Shown one piece after another: positions 58,777-64,000 of a DNA stretch of 64,000 nucleotides. A program made the position numbers and the translations under genes. Within the stretch, counting starts at the first letter, position 1. Every line of letters begins with the position of its first letter. The DNA is from Microbacterium atlanticum. GTDB taxonomy: Bacteria > Actinomycetota > Actinomycetes > Actinomycetales > Microbacteriaceae. The notes below the pieces were generated by a model. That model made no database searches. It was not told the origin of the DNA and worked only from the letters and a program-made list of their open reading frames with translations. The stretch lies in the NCBI RefSeq assembly GCF_015277815.1, contig NZ_CP063813.1:3038001-3102000 (forward strand), in the 5' to 3' direction.

Positions 58777-60294
58777 ATGGAAGAGGCGCGGCCGCTGCTG
58801 CAGCTCTCCGGGGCGACGGTGCGCTTCGGAGCGGATGCCGCGATCGACGGTGTCGACTTCCGACTGTTCCCCGGCGAGGTGCATTCGCTGATGGGCGAGA
58901 ACGGCGCGGGCAAGTCGACGCTCATCAAGGCGATCACCGGTGCCCTCCCGCTGGATGCCGGTGTGCTGACGCTGGGTGGCGAGGTCATGCGCTTCAGCTC
59001 GCCGCACGATGCGCAGCGCGCCGGGATCTCGACCGTGTACCAGGAGATCGATCTCCTCCCCAACGTGTCGGTCGCCGAGAACATCGCCCTCGGCCGTGAG
59101 CCGCGGAGAGCGGGCGGGATCGACTGGCGGCGCGTGCGCCGCGACGCCCACGAGGCGCTCGCAGACCTCGGCCTCGACATCGATCCGGCATCGCGGCTCG
59201 GCACCCACTCGCTCGCGGTGCAGCAGCTGGTCGCGATCGCGCGCGCGATCTCCACCGACGTGCGGGTCCTCGTCCTCGACGAGCCGACGTCGAGTCTGGA
59301 TCTCGACGAGGTCGCCGAGCTCTTCCGCGTCGTCCGCGACCTCAAGCAGCGCGGCGTCGCGATCCTCTTCGTGTCGCACTTCCTCGACCAGGTGTACGAG
59401 CTGTGCGATCGCGTCACCGTGCTCCGCGACGGCCGGTTCATCGGCGAGTACCTGACCCGGGAGCTCCTGCGCATCGACCTCGTGCAGGCGATGCTCGGAC
59501 GCAGCGCCGCCGCCGCCCTCACCTCGACTCCACGGGCGGAGGGCGCGCTCGACGAGCGGCCGACGCTCACCGCACGGGCGGTGTCGGCCGGCCCGGGCAT
59601 CCGTGATGCGGACGTCGACCTCCACGAGGGCGATGTGCTGGGCGTTGCCGGGCTGCTCGGCTCGGGGCGCACCGAGCTGGCTCGGGCGATCACCGGGATC
59701 GACCGGATCGACAGCGGCGTCATCCGGATCGAGGGGACCGGCAAGGCGCCCACCGGCGCCCGCTCGGCGATCTCGCTCGGCGTGGTGTACTCCTCCGAGA
59801 ACCGCCGGTCGGAGGGCATCATCAGCGAGCTGAGCGTGCTCGACAACATCACGCTCGCCCTGCAGGCCGACCGCGGCATGATGCGGCGCATCCCCCCGGC
59901 CCGGCAGCGCGAGCTCGCGGCGAGCTGGGTCGAGGCGCTCGACATCCGGCCGCCCGATCTCGACCGCCCCGCCGGGACGCTGTCGGGCGGCAACCAGCAG
60001 AAGGTGCTGCTCGCGCGCCTGCTGGCCCTGTCGCCGCGGGTGCTCGTGCTCGACGAGCCGACGCGCGGGATCGACGTCGGTGCGAAGGTCGAGATCCAGA
60101 ACCTCGTCGGCGAGATGGCGGCCAACGGGCTGTCGGTGATGTTCATCTCGGCGGAGCTCGAGGAGGTCCTCCGCGTCGGCCACCGGGTGGCCATCCTGCG
60201 TGACGGGCGCATCGTCGACACGCTGCCGTCGGACTCCCTGACCGTCGACTCGCTGCTGGCGCTCGTCGCGCGACCGGAAGAGCTCGATGACTGA
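58777..60294 (+). CDS. Second sugar ABC ATP-binding protein (double ATPase)
   Basis: 505 residues, again two ABC modules: Walker A GENGAGKSTLIKAITG and a second Walker A GLLGSGRTELARAITG, with LVLDEPTSSLDLDEV, LSGGNQQKVLLARLLALSPRVLVLDEPTRGIDVGAKVEIQ. It is highly similar to the YtfR-like protein at 55119 (both carry FVSHFLDQ(I/V)YE(I/L)). GATAAT (58765-58770) six bases before ATG 58777 makes it leaderless with its own promoter. It lacks its own permease and binding protein and may share the upstream permeases. Confidence 0.92.
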   Translation: MEEARPLLQLSGATVRFGADAAIDGVDFRLFPGEVHSLMGENGAGKSTLIKAITGALPLDAGVLTLGGEVMRFSSPHDAQRAGISTVYQEIDLLPNVSVAENIALGREPRRAGGIDWRRVRRDAHEALADLGLDIDPASRLGTHSLAVQQLVAIARAISTDVRVLVLDEPTSSLDLDEVAELFRVVRDLKQRGVAILFVSHFLDQVYELCDRVTVLRDGRFIGEYLTRELLRIDLVQAMLGRSAAAALTSTPRAEGALDERPTLTARAVSAGPGIRDADVDLHEGDVLGVAGLLGSGRTELARAITGIDRIDSGVIRIEGTGKAPTGARSAISLGVVYSSENRRSEGIISELSVLDNITLALQADRGMMRRIPPARQRELAASWVEALDIRPPDLDRPAGTLSGGNQQKVLLARLLALSPRVLVLDEPTRGIDVGAKVEIQNLVGEMAANGLSVMFISAELEEVLRVGHRVAILRDGRIVDTLPSDSLTVDSLLALVARPEELDD

Positions 60295-61321
60295 CCCGCG
60301 GACGACGGCCGACGACGGATCGACGCGGGCCGCGAACATCTTCGACGTCGCCCGCCTCGCGGGCGTCTCGCACCAGACCGTCTCGCGGGTCATCAACGAT
60401 CTGCCGAACGTGCGACCGGCGACCCGCGCGCGCGTCGAGCAGGCGATCGCCCAGCTGCGCTACAGCCCCTCGCCTGCCGCCCGGGCTCTCGTCACGCGAC
60501 GCACCCGCACCATCGGCCTCGTCACGCCCGGCGTGCCGGACTACGGTCCGACATCCATCGCGACGCACTTCAACTTCGCCGCGCGCGCGGCCCGCTACAG
60601 CGTCGACACGGTCAGCGCCGTCGACCCCGACCCGGCTGCGATCAAGGGCGTGGTCGAGGGCCTGCTGCGCCAGCGCGTCGACGCGATCGTGCTGATCGTC
60701 GTCGACATCGGCGTGCTGGAGGTGGTGCGGGGGCTCGACCTCAGCATCCCGCTGGTGGCAGCGACGTCCGCCGCCCGGCGCAGCCCGCACATCGTCTCGA
60801 TCGACCAGTACCGCGGGGCGCGGTCCGCCGTGCGCCACCTCGCCGAGCTCGGCCACACGCGGATCCTGCACCTCGCGGGGCCCACCCGCGCGCCCGATGC
60901 GCTGGAGCGCATCCGCGGCTGGCGGGACGAGCTCGCCGAGCGCCGGCTCGAGATCCTCGAGCCCCGGCACGGCGACTGGTCGGCCGCCAGCGGGCATCGC
61001 GTGGGGCTGGACCTCGACGTCGCCGCGGGATCGGCGGTGTTCGTGGGCAACGACCACATGTCGATCGGCCTCATGTCGGCGCTCCGCGAGCGCGGGCTGC
61101 GGGTCCCCGAGGACGTGAGCGTCGTGGGGTTCGACGATGTGCCGGAGGCGGGATACCTCTACCCGCCGTTGACCACGGTCCGACAGGACTTCGGCACACT
61201 GGGCGAGCTGATCATGCAGAAGGTGCTGCTCGCCGTCGAGGAGCCCGACAGCATCACCGAGGACACCCCGATCCCCACGCACCTCATCGTCCGGGAGTCC
61301 ACGCGCGCTCCGTCCGCGTGA
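60287..61321 (+). CDS. LacI-family transcriptional regulator
   Basis: 344 residues: HTH NIFDVARLAGVSHQTVSRVINDLPNVRPATRARVEQAIAQLRYSPSPAARALVTRRTRTIGLV and a sugar-binding domain ending PEDVSVVGFDDVPEAGYLYPPLTTVRQDF. Its start overlaps the ATPase stop by eight bases, so the two form one unit. A nearby dyad for it was not found. It may be the specific regulator of the second ATPase gene or of genes elsewhere. Confidence 0.9.
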   Translation: MTDPRTTADDGSTRAANIFDVARLAGVSHQTVSRVINDLPNVRPATRARVEQAIAQLRYSPSPAARALVTRRTRTIGLVTPGVPDYGPTSIATHFNFAARAARYSVDTVSAVDPDPAAIKGVVEGLLRQRVDAIVLIVVDIGVLEVVRGLDLSIPLVAATSAARRSPHIVSIDQYRGARSAVRHLAELGHTRILHLAGPTRAPDALERIRGWRDELAERRLEILEPRHGDWSAASGHRVGLDLDVAAGSAVFVGNDHMSIGLMSALRERGLRVPEDVSVVGFDDVPEAGYLYPPLTTVRQDFGTLGELIMQKVLLAVEEPDSITEDTPIPTHLIVRESTRAPSA

Positions 61322-61398
61322 ACCGCGGGAGCGCAGTGCGCGAGGCGGAATCGTCCGCGCCGCGCCGAGTGCCCTCGGGCGGATGGCACGCTGGAGCC

Positions 61399-62337
61399 AT
61401 GCGCGCACGCTTCAAGGACACCGGCCGCTCCACGCTGCGCGCGCGACTGCTGACCGCACTGTCGGGTGATCCCGACGGCACGCCCGGGTGGGTGCGGGCC
61501 CTCGCCGACGGCGACGACGCCGGCTGGTTCGCCGACGGCGGGCCGGTGTGGACGGTGCACGCGGGGACGGGGACCTTCGTCGCCGGCATCCGTGCCCTTC
61601 TCATCCAGGCCCTGCACCCGGGGGCGATGGCGGGCGTCCACGACTTCTCGCGGTACCGCGACGACCCGATCGGCCGGCTCACCGGGACCGTGCGGTGGAT
61701 CATCTGCGTCACGTACGGCTCCACCGCGCAGGCGTCGCGCGAGACGGCCCGGGTCGCGCGGCTGCACCAGCGCGTGCGGGGATCATACGAATCGGCGTCG
61801 GGGCGGCGGGAGTACTCGGCCGCCGACGCCGACCTCGTCGACTGGGTGCACCTGGCCTTCACCGAGGCCTTCCTCGGTGCGCACGAGCGCTGGGGCGGAC
61901 CGATCCCCGGCGGACCCGACGCGTACGTCCGCGAGTGGGCGCAGGCCGGCCGGCTGATGGGCCTGGAGCAGCCCCCGCTCACCGAGGCCGAGCTGCACGC
62001 GCGCATGGACGGCTACCTGGCGGCCGGCGAGCTTCGCCGCGACGACCGGGTCGACGACGTGGTCCGCTTCCTCCGCCGCGCGCCGTTCACCGGCGTCATG
62101 CGGGTGGCGTACCGTGTGCTCTTCGCCGCTGCGGTGGCAAGCCTCCCCGTGCGGTACCGGCGGCTGCTTGGGCTGCGTCGCACCCCGCTCCCTGTCGTGA
62201 CGCTGACCCGCGTCGTGCTCGCGGTGTCGGCCAGGGCGCTCGCGCGCGGCCCCCGCGCCCAGGACTTCGCGCGGGACCGGCTGCGCAGGCTCGCGGCCGG
62301 CGGCTCGCCGGCGGAGGTCGCCGCCGCGCCGACCTGA
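61399..62337 (+). CDS. DUF2236 / MpaB-family oxygenase-like protein
   Basis: 312 residues typical of the MpaB/latex-clearing (DUF2236) haem-like family: GPVWTVHAGTGTFVAGIRALLIQALHPGAMAGVHDFSRYRDDPIGRLTGTVRWI is the diagnostic block with its conserved His and Arg, then DLVDWVHLAFTEAFLGAHERWG and REWAQAGRLMGL. Activity in most members is untested. ATG 61399 is preceded by CACGCT and GGAGCC, a possible leaderless arrangement; the surrounding about 20 bases recur before the next gene. Confidence 0.85.
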   Translation: MRARFKDTGRSTLRARLLTALSGDPDGTPGWVRALADGDDAGWFADGGPVWTVHAGTGTFVAGIRALLIQALHPGAMAGVHDFSRYRDDPIGRLTGTVRWIICVTYGSTAQASRETARVARLHQRVRGSYESASGRREYSAADADLVDWVHLAFTEAFLGAHERWGGPIPGGPDAYVREWAQAGRLMGLEQPPLTEAELHARMDGYLAAGELRRDDRVDDVVRFLRRAPFTGVMRVAYRVLFAAAVASLPVRYRRLLGLRRTPLPVVTLTRVVLAVSARALARGPRAQDFARDRLRRLAAGGSPAEVAAAPT

Positions 62338-62528
62338 GCCCGCCCTACGCCGCCCGCACCGTGCCATGACTCCGCCCGGCGTCGGCCCGCCCCCGGATCG
62401 CGGCGCGGATTCATGCGGTCCCGAAGGCTCGCACATCCCGCGCTGGCGGAGTTGCGGCACGCCACGCGGCCCCTGCTGAGCTCGGCGATGACGGCCCTCC
62501 CTGACCGCCGCCGTGGCACGCTGGAGGC

Positions 62529-63380
62529 ATGCGCATCGCCGTCACCGGCTCGTCCGGAAAACTGGGAACCGTCGTCGCCCGCGAGCTGCGGGCGGCCGGC
62601 TTCGAGGTCATCGGCCTCGATGTGGTCGGCGACCGCGGTCCCGGTTTCGTGCAGGTCGACCTGACGGACTACGGCCAGGTCGTCGACGCCCTCTCGGCGG
62701 TGAACGACCGCCACGACGGGTTCGACGCGGTCGTGCACCTGGGCGCGATCCCGGCTCCCGGCATCCGCTCCGACGTGGCGACGTTCCACAACAACATGAC
62801 GGCGAGCTTCAACGTGTTCTGGGCGGCGGTGAGGCTCGGCATCCGTCGCATCGTGTACGCCTCGAGCGAGACCGTGCTGGGCCTGCCGTTCGACGTTCCG
62901 CCGCCGTACATCCCGGTCGACGAGGAGTACCCGCCCCGCCCCGAGTCGGTGTACTCGCTCGTCAAGACGCTCGAGGAGCGCATGGCGGTCGAGCTGGTGC
63001 GCTGGCATCCCGATCTGTCGATCACCGGTCTGCGCTTCTCGAACGTGATGGTCCCCGAGGACTACGCCGAGTTCCCGTCGTTCGACGACGACGCGACGAA
63101 GCGCAAGTGGAACCTCTGGGGCTACATCGACGCCCGCGACGGTGCCCAGGCCGTGCGCCGCGCCTTGGAGGTCGCCCCCACGGGCTTCGAGACGTACATC
63201 ATCGCCGCGGCCGACACGGTGATGTCGCGGCCCAACGGCGAACTCGTCGCCGAGGTGTTCCCCGGCGTGCAGACGCGCGGGTTCGGCGACCACGACACGC
63301 TGCTCTCGATCGACAAGGCCCGCCGCATCCTCGGCTACGAGCCGGAGCACTCGTGGCGGGACCACGTCCCGGGCTCATGA
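62529..63380 (+). CDS. NAD-dependent epimerase/dehydratase
   Basis: 283 residues of the extended SDR family: MRIAVTGSSGKLGTVVARELRAAGFEVIGLDVVGDR (GxxGxxG), VVHLGAIPAPGIRSD, the catalytic YxxxK in ESVYSLVKTLEERM, and FVPEDY-like NVMVPEDYAEFPSF. Such proteins act on nucleotide sugars or uronates; uronate dehydrogenase-like is a possibility, not shown. Its stop overlaps the DUF1992 start (ATGA). Confidence 0.88.
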   Translation: MRIAVTGSSGKLGTVVARELRAAGFEVIGLDVVGDRGPGFVQVDLTDYGQVVDALSAVNDRHDGFDAVVHLGAIPAPGIRSDVATFHNNMTASFNVFWAAVRLGIRRIVYASSETVLGLPFDVPPPYIPVDEEYPPRPESVYSLVKTLEERMAVELVRWHPDLSITGLRFSNVMVPEDYAEFPSFDDDATKRKWNLWGYIDARDGAQAVRRALEVAPTGFETYIIAAADTVMSRPNGELVAEVFPGVQTRGFGDHDTLLSIDKARRILGYEPEHSWRDHVPGS

Positions 63381-63955
63381 ACGACGACCCGCGCCTCGCT
63401 GCCGCCCGCTACCGGGCGGCGCGCGACGGCGAGGCCGCCGAAGCGGAGACGGATGCCGCCGGGCCGCCGTCGCGGGCCGCGCAGGCGTATTCGGCGGCCG
63501 ACCGCGCCGCCGTGGTCGAGACCGCGATCCAGCAGGCGATGCGCCGCGGCGACTTCGACGACCTGCCGGGCGCCGGCAAGCCGATCCCGGGGCTCGGCGA
63601 GAGCCACGACCCGGACTGGTGGATCCGCCGCAAGATCGAGACTGAGAACCTCACCGGGCTGGGCCCGCCCGCCCTGATGCTCCGGGTCGAGAACCTCGAG
63701 CTCGGCGATCGACTCGACGAGCTCGCCCGTGAGCAGGACGTGCGCGAGACCGTCGAGGACTTCAACCGCCGCGTCATCGAGGCGCGGCGGCAGCTGCTCG
63801 GCGGCCCGCCGGTCGTCACCCCGGTGCGCGACGTCGAGACGGAGGTCGCCGCGTGGGCAGAGCGCCGGCAGGCGCGGCTCGTAGCGCAGCAGGAGGGGAC
63901 GGATGCCTCCCCCGCGCGACGTCGCCCGTGGTGGCGCCGGCGGGGGCGCGAGTAG
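63377..63955 (+). CDS. DUF1992 (DnaJ-family domain) protein
   Basis: 192 residues: AVVETAIQQAMRRGDFDDLPGAGKPIPGLG, then DPDWWIRRKIETENLTGLGPPALMLRVENLEL and DEL.REQDVRETVEDFNRRVIEARRQ, the DUF1992 core (the domain found near DnaJ C-terminal regions). ATG 63377 overlaps the epimerase stop by four bases, so they are co-transcribed. C-terminus is Arg/Trp-rich. Function unknown. Confidence 0.87.
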   Translation: MNDDPRLAAARYRAARDGEAAEAETDAAGPPSRAAQAYSAADRAAVVETAIQQAMRRGDFDDLPGAGKPIPGLGESHDPDWWIRRKIETENLTGLGPPALMLRVENLELGDRLDELAREQDVRETVEDFNRRVIEARRQLLGGPPVVTPVRDVETEVAAWAERRQARLVAQQEGTDASPARRRPWWRRRGRE

Positions 63956-63970
63956 GGGTCCGGCGGCGCG

Positions 63971-64000
63971 TCAGGCGTTCGGGTTCGTGGCCCTGCCGTC
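63971..64000 (-). CDS. 3' end of a minus-strand gene (cut by window edge)
   Basis: On the minus strand a frame enters from the right edge and ends DGRATNPNA then TGA at 63971-63973. Third positions are G/C, and the codons are ordinary for this genome. Nine residues are too few to identify it. Confidence 0.4.
   Translation of the reverse strand, partial: DGRATNPNA

Noticed and set aside
57418..60396. Open frame of nearly 1000 codons on the minus strand
   Set aside because: Antisense to a permease and ATPase with complete family motifs; low-complexity His/Arg/Glu/Asp composition and no recognisable domain.

Overview
The window is chromosomal DNA of a very GC-rich (about 70%) Gram-positive actinobacterium. 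Gene content (dodecin, DUF1918, DUF2207, DUF1992, HspR- and HrcA-type heat-shock boxes), the abundance of leaderless genes (a TAGGGT/TAGCCT-like -10 box, 6-7 bases, then ATG/GTG) and codon usage point to Microbacteriaceae, most likely Microbacterium. No rRNA, insertion sequence, integrase, prophage or CRISPR array is visible. One tRNA gene (tRNA-Arg-ACG) is present.

Layout. 1-5.3 kb: small acidic and membrane proteins, a GNAT enzyme, a short cysteine-rich leader peptide ahead of a winged-helix regulator, an AlkA-type DNA glycosylase and a VOC protein. 5.3-9.7 kb: a minus-strand redox operon (HdrD/GlcF-like Fe-S protein, GlcD-like FAD protein, 95-aa protein, LLM flavoprotein). 9.8-18 kb: aldo/keto reductases, a siderophore-interacting protein, an S9 peptidase, and an ECF41-like sigma factor facing two NmrA-like paralogues. 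18-25 kb: TetR / agmatine deiminase / amidase, then a divergent MFS/TetR pair, a lipase-like hydrolase, GNAT and HNH genes. 25.8-31 kb: pgi, a secreted transglycosylase, an intergenic stretch with strong hairpins and perhaps a small RNA, and a DUF2207 membrane protein. 31-36 kb: MarR, a TetR-controlled ABC exporter, tdk, Hsp20 under both CIRCE and HAIR elements, and a DUF559-type protein. 36-42 kb: L-serine dehydratase, small proteins, dodecin, and a lipoprotein coupled to a CDF transporter.

41.9-46 kb is a decaying sugar-utilisation patch: an intact GH3 glycosidase lies between remnants of an SDR, a Gfo/Idh oxidoreductase, an unidentified protein and a ROK-type regulator, next to tRNA-Arg. 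47.4-61.3 kb is a complete L-arabinose module: aldose epimerase, araA, araB, araD, a LacI regulator, and a YtfQRT/YjfF-like ABC importer (binding protein, double ATPase, two permeases), followed by a second double ATPase and a second LacI regulator. A 14-bp operator with core TGTTACCG(G/C)TAACA lies at the -10 box of both the araD-B-A promoter and the importer promoter, so one LacI protein probably controls uptake and catabolism together. The window ends with an MpaB-like (DUF2236) protein, an NAD-dependent epimerase, a DUF1992 protein and the 3' end of a minus-strand gene.
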